This document shows positions 8,032 to 15,347 of a stretch of DNA of 40,426 nucleotides, one piece after another. The notes under the pieces are model-generated. The model was given only the letters and a program-made list of their open reading frames with translations, made no database searches and had not been told where the DNA came from. Source of the DNA: Romboutsia timonensis (GTDB lineage: Bacteria > Bacillota > Clostridia > Peptostreptococcales > Peptostreptococcaceae); NCBI RefSeq assembly GCF_900106845.1, contig NZ_LT629850.1, positions 982,146 to 1,022,571 on the forward strand, read 5' to 3'. Each line of letters starts with the position of its first letter. The stretch's first letter is position 1. A program made the translations under genes and the position numbers.

Positions 8032-9669
8032 TTGGTTAAGAAATTAAGTTCAATGCTAGTATTAGCTTTAACAACAGGAGTATTGTCGGTAGGATGTACA
8101 CAAAATGGTAATGTAAAAGAAAATACAATAACATCTGCACAACTTCTATCTAACATTAATTCAAGAAAAGCAATAGCTATGTCAATAGACAGAGAAGAGT
8201 TTACTAAAATAATTTTAAATGATGGATCTATTGGATCATCAAATTTTGTACCAACAAACTTAGCTTATAATAAAGATGGTAATGATTATAGAGATTTAGT
8301 GGGAGACCAAGGTATTAATTATGATTTAGAAAAGGCAAAAGAATATTGGCAAAAATCTAAAGAAGAGTTAGATTTTGATAATGTAACTATAGAAATATTA
8401 ACTAATGATGTTGAAATGAATAAAAGGATAAGTGAATATCTTCAAAATGCTCTAGAAAGTAATTTAGATGGATTAACTGTTAAATTAAAACAAGTACCTC
8501 AAAAACAAAAAAGTCAATTAAGCTCAGAGGGAGAATATAACCTTCAAATTTGCAAATGGGGAGCTGATTATCCTGATCCATTAACATTTTTAGATACATA
8601 TACGCCAGAAGGTGTATTTGCAAATAATACAAATTATGATAATAAAATTTTCAATGAAGAATTAAATAAAGCTAAGCAATGTACTGATATAGATGAAGCA
8701 TTTAGTTATTATGCTAAAGCTGAAAAGGCATTACTTGATGATGCGGTATGTATACCTTTATATCAAGAAAGTCTAGCATATTTACAAAGAGAAGAAATAT
8801 CAAATCTTATATATAATAATTATGGTGCTAGAACTACTTATAAATGGGCTAAGATAAAAGATAAAGAAATATTAAATGTGGCAGTTCAAACTGATATACA
8901 AGCTTTAGATAGTAGTAAAGTTGAAGATACTGTTGCATTTGATGTTATAAATGCAACTATGGAAGGATTAGTAAGAGTTGATGAAAATGATAAGGTAGTT
9001 CCAGGTATGGCTAAGGATTGGAGTGTATCCGAAGATGGATTAGTATGGACATTTAATCTAAGAAAAGATCAAAATTGGTCTAATGGAGATCCTGTAACAG
9101 CAAATGACTTTGAATTTGCAATAAAAAGAACATTAAATCCAGAAACAGCATCTGAATATGCATTTATTATGTATGATATAAAGGGTGCTAAAGAATTTAA
9201 CAAGTCTGAAAGTACAGATGCCTCTACTGTAGGAGTTAAAGCATTAGATGATTATACATTAGAAATAACTTTAAATAAACCTATAAATTACTTTGATAAA
9301 CTAGTATCATTCCCTGTATTTTTCCCTCAAAATGAAGAGTTTGTAACAAAGATGGGAGAAAGCTATGGAACTTCAAAGGATACAACTTTATATAATGGCC
9401 CTTTTGTATTAACAAAGTGGAAAACAGAAGATCAATTTACTATGGAAAAAAATCCAAACTATTGGGATAAGAAAGAGGTTAATTTATCAACTATAAACGC
9501 TAAAGTTGTAAAAGATGTTCAAGCGGGTGTTAGTTTATTTGAAGCAGGAGAAATAGATATAGTTCAGATTAATTCAGAGTACGTTGATAAATTTAAGGAC
9601 TCAAAAGATTTTAAACTATTCCCTAATGCAGCAACAATATTTTTAACTACTAATCAAGATAGAAAATAG
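8032..9669 (+). CDS. oppA: Circularly permuted OppA-type oligopeptide-binding lipoprotein
   Basis: Residues 1-22 form a lipoprotein signal with lipobox LSVGC (lipidated Cys22). The binding-protein body matches SBP family 5, but its halves are exchanged. Residues 38-276 are the usual C-terminal half (RKAIAMSIDREEF, then WGADYPDPLTFLDTY, ending TTYKWAKIK, where OppA normally stops). Residues 277-545 are the usual N-terminal half (ILNVAVQTDIQALDSSKVED, EGLVRVDENDKVVPGMAKDW, VTANDFEFAIKR, NGPFVLTKWK, ending IFLTTNQDRK). The normal linear order would be signal-277..545-38..276. Nothing is missing, and 545 residues is a normal total. It starts at TTG with AAGGGGG about 7 bases upstream. The product should be exported and membrane-anchored; whether it folds and binds peptides is inference. 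No opp permease or ATPase genes are adjacent, so it would serve a transporter encoded elsewhere. Confidence 0.88.
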   Translation: MVKKLSSMLVLALTTGVLSVGCTQNGNVKENTITSAQLLSNINSRKAIAMSIDREEFTKIILNDGSIGSSNFVPTNLAYNKDGNDYRDLVGDQGINYDLEKAKEYWQKSKEELDFDNVTIEILTNDVEMNKRISEYLQNALESNLDGLTVKLKQVPQKQKSQLSSEGEYNLQICKWGADYPDPLTFLDTYTPEGVFANNTNYDNKIFNEELNKAKQCTDIDEAFSYYAKAEKALLDDAVCIPLYQESLAYLQREEISNLIYNNYGARTTYKWAKIKDKEILNVAVQTDIQALDSSKVEDTVAFDVINATMEGLVRVDENDKVVPGMAKDWSVSEDGLVWTFNLRKDQNWSNGDPVTANDFEFAIKRTLNPETASEYAFIMYDIKGAKEFNKSESTDASTVGVKALDDYTLEITLNKPINYFDKLVSFPVFFPQNEEFVTKMGESYGTSKDTTLYNGPFVLTKWKTEDQFTMEKNPNYWDKKEVNLSTINAKVVKDVQAGVSLFEAGEIDIVQINSEYVDKFKDSKDFKLFPNAATIFLTTNQDRK

Positions 9670-9742
9670 ATTTTTAAAATATTGACAAAAGTAGTTTTTA
9701 TGATAAATAAATTTATAATATAAATAAAATATATATGATAAT

Positions 9743-9775
9743 AAAAAGCTGATCCTTAAATAGATCAGCTTTTTT
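9743..9775. terminator. Bidirectional terminator between oppA and the DUF1540 gene
   Basis: A 10-bp stem AAAGCTGATC (9745-9754) with 9763-9772, loop of 8 bases, T-run on the plus side and A-run on the other. It lies between converging genes. Confidence 0.88.
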
Positions 9776-9776
9776 A

Positions 9777-10082
9777 TTATCTAGATACAAAAGTTTCACA
9801 ACTTGTATCGTGTGCATTTATTTGAACACTGTCAGCAACGCAATTCTTATCTTCATTATAAGTACAGTTAACAGCATCACATTTTATTTGTTCAGGTTTA
9901 GTACAACTGCAATTAGCACAATTTGTAAAATAAGTATTATCTTGGTCTACGAAAGAAGAGCAGTAAGTATTAGAAGTTGTATTAGCATTATGACCACCTA
10001 CATTTATACCACCAGCATAACATAATCCCGAGTTATTATGTCCACAATTAGTTGCAGAACAGTTTAAATTTCCATTTGACAT
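9777..10082 (-). CDS. Cysteine-rich protein with two DUF1540 domains
   Basis: The 101-residue protein consists of two DUF1540 units, each with the spacing CSATNC/CDAVNC, a following Cys about 9 residues on, and a terminal C-[SE]-[ST]-F: residues about 8-44 end in CSSF and about 68-98 end in CETF. A CANCSC stretch lies between them. Cysteine spacing suggests metal binding, probably zinc, but this is inferred from the family. A near-ideal AGGAGGT lies 7 bases upstream of the ATG on the minus strand. DUF1540 proteins are common in spore-forming clostridia; the function is unknown. Confidence 0.85.
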   Translation of the reverse strand: MSNGNLNCSATNCGHNNSGLCYAGGINVGGHNANTTSNTYCSSFVDQDNTYFTNCANCSCTKPEQIKCDAVNCTYNEDKNCVADSVQINAHDTSCETFVSR

Positions 10083-10366
10083 TTTATGTACCTCCTATTT
10101 ATTTATTTATTTATATAATCTATTATCTGATAAATTAAAAAAAATATAATAGGAAGATAAATCATAGTTAAGGAAAATTATAGTATGAATATTACTTAAA
10201 TTTAATAGATAATAAGTGTATTTTAATAAAATAATAAATTGAAATTTTATAATAAAGTTATTAATAAGGTATTACTTAAAGTGAAAAATAATATAATTTA
10301 ATAGACGTATGAAAAATATTGTTATATTATATATATAACAAATAAAACAGAAAAGGGGGATTGATT

Positions 10367-11269
10367 ATGAAAAAAGTTAATATTTTTCTGAGTATAACTT
10401 TTGTAGCTACATGGAGTATAGCCTTTTGGTTAATGGGAAATGGTGGATATCAAAATCCACTGGCTCAGATAGTACTTATGGTATGTATGATAATTCCAGC
10501 AATATCAGCAATTTTAACTAGCTTTATAACTAAGGAAAATATTAAAGATTTATGGATAAAACCAAACTTTAAAAATAATAAAAAATTTTATTTAATAGCT
10601 TGGTTTTTACCTGCAATACTTATTGTATTAGGAGCAGGAGTGTATTATTTAGTGTTTCCATCTCATTTTGATTTAAGTATGTCAACATTTATAAAATTAA
10701 CACAAGATCAAATGGTAGCTATGGGTCAGGTAGCACCATCAGTAGAAGAATTAAGATCATTGCTTATAATGCAAATGATAATAGCAGTTTTACTTGCACC
10801 TATATTAAATTTTATAGCTTGTCTAGGAGAAGAATTGGGATGGAGAGGATTTTTACTTCCAACGCTTAATGAAAAATATTCATATTTAAAATCTACTATT
10901 AAAAGTGGTGTTATATGGGGGATATGGCATGCGCCTATGATAGCTATGGGACATAATTATGGATTAGGTTATTTTGGTGCACCTTGGGGAGGAATACTTG
11001 CAATGATAGTATTTTGTGTAGTTGTATCTGCCTTTTTATCATATATGACATTTAAGACTAAAAGTTGTATACCAGCGGTGCTTTCACATGGTATGATAAA
11101 TGGGTTTGCAAGTTTTTCAACTGTATTTATAGCAGTACCTAGAGTTAATCCATTTATAGGACCAAGTCCAGTAGGGATTTTAGGTGGAGTTGGATTTATA
11201 GTAGTAGGAATTATTTGTTTAATTAAAATAAATAAGATGGATAAAGAAATGGAGGAAATATCTATATAG
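10367..11269 (+). CDS. CPBP family intramembrane metalloprotease (CAAX protease/bacteriocin-processing type)
   Basis: The start is ATG 10367, because the ribosome site AAAAGGGGGA (10351-10360) abuts a TTG at 10361 but is correctly spaced from the ATG. The 300-residue protein has about seven hydrophobic helices. The CPBP (Abi) glutamate motif EELGWRGFLLP (about residues 161-171) is followed by GIWHAPM and by HGMIN, which together give the EExxxR, H and HxxxN/D signature of this glutamic/metal intramembrane protease family. Related proteins process prenylated or bacteriocin precursors or give immunity, but no such partner is adjacent. It looks monocistronic. Confidence 0.87.
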   Translation: MKKVNIFLSITFVATWSIAFWLMGNGGYQNPLAQIVLMVCMIIPAISAILTSFITKENIKDLWIKPNFKNNKKFYLIAWFLPAILIVLGAGVYYLVFPSHFDLSMSTFIKLTQDQMVAMGQVAPSVEELRSLLIMQMIIAVLLAPILNFIACLGEELGWRGFLLPTLNEKYSYLKSTIKSGVIWGIWHAPMIAMGHNYGLGYFGAPWGGILAMIVFCVVVSAFLSYMTFKTKSCIPAVLSHGMINGFASFSTVFIAVPRVNPFIGPSPVGILGGVGFIVVGIICLIKINKMDKEMEEISI

Positions 11270-11404
11270 ATATTTCCTTATTTATTTAAAAAGTTTACTT
11301 TTATAATAGAGACTATATACTAAAAATATTAACCAGTAAAACAAAATTAAATTTTAGCTATTAAAGTTAGTTAAATTTACAATATATGGTATATTATAAA
11401 TATA

Positions 11405-11470
11405 TAATTATAAAAATTTCGCTTAACTAATTTTGCCAACGATATATCCTTGCTCAAAAATGATATATAG
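11405..11470 (-). repeat. Dispersed intergenic repeat, copy C
   Basis: The 27-base core at 11430-11456 matches the reverse complement of 31729-31755 at 26 of 27 positions, and similarity extends outward on both sides (a TTCGCTT block near 11418). It lies between the CPBP gene and the duplicated-domain gene, with no coding capacity. Confidence 0.65.
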
Positions 11471-11544
11471 AAAATATGATAAACTTGTAAAATTTATAAA
11501 TAAATGATATATTTTAGATAAAAATAAAATAAAAGAGGGATACT

Positions 11545-12084
11545 ATGTATTTACCAAGTAAAATCACAAATATATTATCTAAAATAACTAAATCATATAC
11601 AGTTAAATATACAAATGGTAAAATAGAATCAGTATTTATAAGTGAAAAAGATGTAACAATACAAGCATCAAATAAGGGATACTGTATTTACTTAAAAGGT
11701 GGTCCTATATATTTAAATGATTTAAAGTCAATAGAGCCTCTTTTAGTAAAAATGAATGTTTTAAACAATAATGATAAAATTAAAAATAACAAGTCTATAA
11801 AAGATGAATTAATAGATATTTTTTCGAAAAATAAAGATACTTTTTCTGTAGAATATAATGGAGCACGTATAGTATCTTTAAATCTAGAAAATCCTAAATT
11901 GGTTATAAGTAAAACTAGTGTGGGATATTCATTAAATGTAAATAATGAAAACATATCTATAAATAATGTGGTATCATTAAAAAAACTTTTAACAAGAATG
12001 AATGTTATAAAGCCATTAAAGAAAAAAAATATTAAAAAAGATGTTTATGATTGTGGATTTGAACAACTTATGTTGGATATATAG
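11545..12084 (+). CDS. Uncharacterised protein made of two tandem related domains
   Basis: I do not recognise a named family. The 179-residue protein is an internal duplication. Residues about 3-72 (ILSKITKSYTVKYTNGKIESV ... LLVKMNVLN, shown in pieces) and about 87-155 (IFSKNKDTFSVEYNGARIVSL ... LLTRMNVIK) share the plan FSK-x-T-[YF]-[ST]-V-[KE]-Y-x-[GN]-x-I-x-S, then KGYCIYL/VGYSLNV, then a xxxLLxxMNV end. No signal peptide or membrane helix; highly basic C-terminus (KPLKKKNIKK). AAAGAGGGA precedes the ATG and a terminator follows, so it is a real single gene. Function unknown. Confidence 0.75.
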   Translation: MYLPSKITNILSKITKSYTVKYTNGKIESVFISEKDVTIQASNKGYCIYLKGGPIYLNDLKSIEPLLVKMNVLNNNDKIKNNKSIKDELIDIFSKNKDTFSVEYNGARIVSLNLENPKLVISKTSVGYSLNVNNENISINNVVSLKKLLTRMNVIKPLKKKNIKKDVYDCGFEQLMLDI

Positions 12085-12098
12085 ACAGATTGCCTTTA

Positions 12099-12135
12099 AA
12101 AGGGCTGAACTTATATAAAGTTCAGCCTTTTTTAG
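12099..12135 (+). terminator. Terminator after the duplicated-domain gene
   Basis: Stem GGCTGAACTT (12103-12112) with 12118-12127, a 5-base loop and a run of seven T. It ends the transcript before the ydj/ynj-like operon. Confidence 0.9.
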
Positions 12136-12239
12136 TTTAATTTTAATATTATAAATTATAAATGATTAAAAAGTACTTGATAATATATAAAGATATAAGT
12201 ATATTAAATATAAAACTAAAAGGAGAAAAATGTATAATT

Positions 12240-12938
12240 ATGAATAATAATAAAACTTTAAATAAATCATTTTGTATAACTGCATTAATAATAGTACTTT
12301 TAATTGGAGTATACATATTTGTAAATCCAGTAAATGAAGTTATAAATAACATGGTATCATACTTAACTAAATTAGATTTAGAAGGACTTAAGAAATATAT
12401 ATTATCATTTGGTATGTGGGCACCAGTAATATCATTTTTGCTTATGATATTACAATCAGTAGCAGCACCGCTTCCAGCTTTTATAATAACTTTTGCTAAT
12501 GCGGCTTTGTTTGGATGGGTAAATGGAGCAATACTTTCATGGACAAGTGCTATGGTGGGAGCAGCATTATGTTTTTATATAGCTAGGTTTTTAGGAAGAG
12601 ATACAGTTGAAAGACTTACAAGTAAACTTGCTTTAAAAAATATAGATGAGTTTTTAGGAAAATATGGCAAGCATACTATATTGATAGCCAGATTACTTCC
12701 ATTTATATCTTTTGATTTAGTAAGTTATGGTGCAGGGCTTACTTCAATGAAGTTTATACCTTTCTTTATTGCAACAGGTATAGGACAGCTTCCAGCTACA
12801 ATAGTTTATTCATATGTAGGTGGAATGCTTACAGGTGGAGCAAAGCTTATGATGATAGGAATTATGACTTTATTTGCAATAAGTGTACTTGTACATCTTT
12901 TAAAGCAAATATATAATGAGAAAAAAAGTAAAATTTAA
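12240..12938 (+). CDS. TVP38/TMEM64 (DedA-like, VTT domain) membrane protein, YdjX type
   Basis: A multi-pass membrane protein of 232 residues with the VTT/SNARE-associated signature: GxxxxPAFIITFANAALFGW, a FYIARFLGRDTVE segment, and LLPFISFDLVSYGAGLTSM, followed by GIGQLPATIVYSYVGG. Start chosen at ATG 12240, which follows AGGAGA (12221-12226) by 13 bases. An earlier in-frame ATG (12162) has no ribosome site. A five-codon reading frame (12230-12247, ATG to TAA) overlaps the start and could affect initiation. Members are thought to act as lipid scramblases or transporters. It begins the operon whose composition mirrors E. coli ydjX/ydjZ/ynjBCDEF. Confidence 0.85.
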   Translation: MNNNKTLNKSFCITALIIVLLIGVYIFVNPVNEVINNMVSYLTKLDLEGLKKYILSFGMWAPVISFLLMILQSVAAPLPAFIITFANAALFGWVNGAILSWTSAMVGAALCFYIARFLGRDTVERLTSKLALKNIDEFLGKYGKHTILIARLLPFISFDLVSYGAGLTSMKFIPFFIATGIGQLPATIVYSYVGGMLTGGAKLMMIGIMTLFAISVLVHLLKQIYNEKKSKI

Positions 12939-12958
12939 AGTTATACTAATTAGTAGAT

Positions 12959-12982
12959 GGCTTTTCTAAATATAGAATAGCC
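12959..12982 (+). other. Intercistronic hairpin
   Basis: GGCTTTTCTA (12959-12968) pairs with 12973-12982 at 9 of 10 positions, just after the first TVP38 gene. There is no T-run immediately after it, so it may stabilise or attenuate the transcript rather than end it. Confidence 0.35.
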
Positions 12983-13027
12983 CTTTGCATTTTAGATTAG
13001 TAAAGTTAATTTTTTATAGGAGGATAA

Positions 13028-14164
13028 ATGATTAAAATAATAAATTTAAATGAAAAAACTCTAGAAGAGATAAAAATAAATGAAAATAATTGTATAAACT
13101 GCAAAAAATGCTATAATTCATGTCCGATGATGAGTAAATACTCTTCATCGCCAAAAGAACTTATGAAAAAAATAATAACAGATAAAGGTGTAGATAAAAA
13201 TATACCTTATTCTTGTTCTTCTTGCGAAGTATGCAACTTAAAATGTCCTAAAGATATAAAAATAAAAGAAATGTTTTATGATATGAGAAAAGATATTTTT
13301 AATAATGATAAAAAAAATATAAATGATATTGGATATAATAGTGTAAAATTTCATCAGATTAATAGTTTTTCGCCTGTATTTTCAAAGTCTTTTTCAAATA
13401 AAAGTACTAAGAAATTATTCTTTCCAGGATGCAGTTTATCAAGTTATAGCCCGGAAATAGTTTTAAAAGCATATGAGTATTTAAAGAAAAACATAGATGA
13501 TTTATCAATAGCATTTAAATGCTGCGGTAAACCAACCTTATCAATGGGAGATGTGGATAAATTTAAAATATATTATTCTCAGGTAGAAAATTTATTTTTA
13601 GAAAATAAAATTGAAGAAGTTATAGTAGCATGTCCAAATTGTTTTAACACCATAAAAAAATATAGCAAATCAGTTAAAGTAAAAACTATATGGGAAGTTA
13701 TAAATGAAAATTCAATTCCTAAAAATTTAATAAATCATTATAATGATTTAGATATTAAATTTAGTTTACATGATCCATGTCCTATAAGATATGAACCAAA
13801 AATTCATGATAGTGTTAGATTGATATTAAAATCTTTGGGGATTAAAATAGTAGAATTTGATAAAAGTAGAGAAAATACAGAGTGTTGTGGATCTGGAGGT
13901 ATGCTTAGAGTAACAAATCCTAAACTAGCTTTAGAGCAAACTAATAAAAGAGCTAGTGAAGCTAAAACTGATACAGTTATATCTTATTGTGAATCTTGTT
14001 GTGAAGCTATGATGATTGCAAATAAAAATACTCTTCATATATTAGATTTTATGTTCAATGATAATGTTATAAATAAAAGTAAATTTACTCAAGATAAAAT
14101 ATCTACCATAAAAAAATGGAAAAATAGATATAAATCTATAAAGTTAATTAACTCGTTGTGCTAG
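13028..14164 (+). CDS. CCG-type iron-sulfur oxidoreductase subunit (HdrD/GlpC-like)
   Basis: The 378-residue protein has two [4Fe-4S] ferredoxin motifs, CxxCxxCxxxCP at Cys22/25/28/32 and at Cys63/66/69/73, then two CCG domains, with CC-G at residues 165-166 and 286-287 and HDPC before the second. This is the layout of heterodisulfide reductase D and GlpC/LutA-like subunits, which bind a non-cubane Fe-S cluster and pass electrons. There are no membrane helices. AGGAGGATAA gives the start. The last residues LC and the TAG stop come from the inverted repeat of the IS982 element, so the original C-terminus has been replaced by at least a few residues. It lies between two TVP38-type genes, suggesting a redox step in that operon; the substrate is unknown. 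Confidence 0.85.
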   Translation: MIKIINLNEKTLEEIKINENNCINCKKCYNSCPMMSKYSSSPKELMKKIITDKGVDKNIPYSCSSCEVCNLKCPKDIKIKEMFYDMRKDIFNNDKKNINDIGYNSVKFHQINSFSPVFSKSFSNKSTKKLFFPGCSLSSYSPEIVLKAYEYLKKNIDDLSIAFKCCGKPTLSMGDVDKFKIYYSQVENLFLENKIEEVIVACPNCFNTIKKYSKSVKVKTIWEVINENSIPKNLINHYNDLDIKFSLHDPCPIRYEPKIHDSVRLILKSLGIKIVEFDKSRENTECCGSGGMLRVTNPKLALEQTNKRASEAKTDTVISYCESCCEAMMIANKNTLHILDFMFNDNVINKSKFTQDKISTIKKWKNRYKSIKLINSLC

Positions 14165-14185
14165 TTAATTTTTACAATAATAAAA

Positions 14186-14252
14186 CTCCAACAAATATAG
14201 CACCCTAAGATTAGTAGCATTAATCTAAAGGAGGGTTACTATAATGTTGGAG
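14186..14252 (+). promoter_or_regulatory. Nested hairpin covering the transposase ribosome site and start codon
   Basis: Three nested stems are visible: CTCCAACA (14186-14193) with 14245-14252, ACCCT (14202-14206) with 14232-14236, and GATTA (14209-14213) with 14221-14225. They enclose the AAAGGAGGG ribosome site (14227-14235) and part of ATG 14244. A transcript entering from the operon would fold this way and hide the start, while a shorter transcript from inside the element would not. Such protection against read-through is known for some IS elements; here it is inferred. Confidence 0.55.
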
Positions 14253-15185
14253 CTTAATAATTATTATATCCAAGAAATTGAAAATTTAACTGATTTATTT
14301 ACTATAATTTATACAATAGTTGATGATGTGTACAACGATATTATTCCTATAAGCATTAGAAATAGACGTAATATTAAGGAGTGTAAGCTTTCAGATAGTG
14401 AAATAATCACTATAAGTATAGTTGGAGAACTTCTGACTATTGACTCAGAAAAAGCATTCTTTAGTTTATTGAGCAGAGAATATATAAAACTATTTCCTAA
14501 ATTAGGAGATAGAACTAGATTTAATAGAACTAAACGAAATCTACATGCTGTAATTAAAGAAATACGAGAATATATTTCAGAATATATTCAAGCGTATTCT
14601 AATAATATAAGAATTATAGACAGCATGCCTATTCCTGTATGTGAGTTTGGTAGAGCTCATTTTAGCAAGTGCTTTAAAGGCGAAGCCTCTTATGGTAGAT
14701 GTCCATCAAAGAAACAAACATATTTTGGATTTAAGTTTCATGCACTTACTACAGTAGACGGTTTCTTAACTGACTATGTTATAACTCCAGCCAACATAGA
14801 TGATAGAAATACAGTGTGGGATTTATGTGATAAATATAATTCTATTTCTATTATAGGTGATAAAGGATATGTCAATAAAAGGCTAACGCCTGAGTTAAAA
14901 GGTGAAAGAGATATAAATTTATTATTCTTAAAAAGAGGTAATAGCAAAGATAACTATCCAAAAGAAATAAGACAACTAATATTTAAAATCAGAAGAAGGA
15001 TAGAAACCAGCTTTTCTCAATTAACAGAGCAATTAAATTTAAATAAAGTTAAAAGTAAATCAATGCTAGGATTTATAACTAGAACTTCGATAAAAGTTTT
15101 AGCTCATAATATTTCATTTTTAATAAATAAACTTATGGGAAATTATGATTCTATAGCTAAAATAAAAAGGTTAGTATTTGGTTAA
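14244..15185 (+). CDS. IS982-family transposase
   Basis: A DDE transposase of 313 residues. The catalytic residues fit Asp126 (IIDSMP), Asp206 (IIGDKGY) and Glu254 (RRIETSF). The KQTYFGFKFHALTTVDGF segment and the N-terminal LSDSEIITISIVGEL are characteristic of the IS982 family. The gene is intact, with AGGAGGG upstream, and is contained between the inverted repeats. It is oriented with the operon, so it may be read through from the upstream promoter. Confidence 0.93.
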   Translation: MLELNNYYIQEIENLTDLFTIIYTIVDDVYNDIIPISIRNRRNIKECKLSDSEIITISIVGELLTIDSEKAFFSLLSREYIKLFPKLGDRTRFNRTKRNLHAVIKEIREYISEYIQAYSNNIRIIDSMPIPVCEFGRAHFSKCFKGEASYGRCPSKKQTYFGFKFHALTTVDGFLTDYVITPANIDDRNTVWDLCDKYNSISIIGDKGYVNKRLTPELKGERDINLLFLKRGNSKDNYPKEIRQLIFKIRRRIETSFSQLTEQLNLNKVKSKSMLGFITRTSIKVLAHNISFLINKLMGNYDSIAKIKRLVFG

Positions 15186-15318
15186 AATTTACAAATACCA
15201 ACCTATAATAAGGTATTATTTTTTGCGAAAAGCAATTTACTTTATTTGGAAAAATTTTAACTAGCACAATAGATTAATTAAAAATTAATAATAAGATTTT
15301 AATTCAAAAATATGGTAA

Positions 15319-15324
15319 TATAAT
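15319..15324 (+). promoter_or_regulatory. Possible -10 box downstream of the IS
   Basis: A perfect TATAAT with no good -35 sits 24 bases before the second TVP38 start. It could restart transcription of the operon after the IS. Weak evidence. Confidence 0.25.
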
Positions 15325-15347
15325 ATTTTAGAAGAAGAGGTGATATT

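Larger units (their letters stand above)
14156..15269 (+). mobile_element. IS982-family insertion sequence
   Basis: TTGTGCTAGTTAA at 14156-14168 is repeated in inverted orientation at 15257-15269, bounding an intact transposase gene of the IS982 family. Total length about 1.11 kb is a little longer than the typical 1.0 kb. No convincing target-site duplication is visible; exact ends may shift by a few bases. The element is inserted within the ydj/ynj-like operon. Confidence 0.85.

Noticed and set aside
9682-9710. TTGACA followed by A/T-rich sequence as a promoter downstream of oppA
   Set aside because: No -10 hexamer at suitable spacing, and the next element is a terminator with no plus-strand gene to serve.
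14147-15275. Target-site duplication around the IS982 element
   Set aside because: The flanks (TAACTCG and TAGATTAA) do not match convincingly at any spacing I tried.
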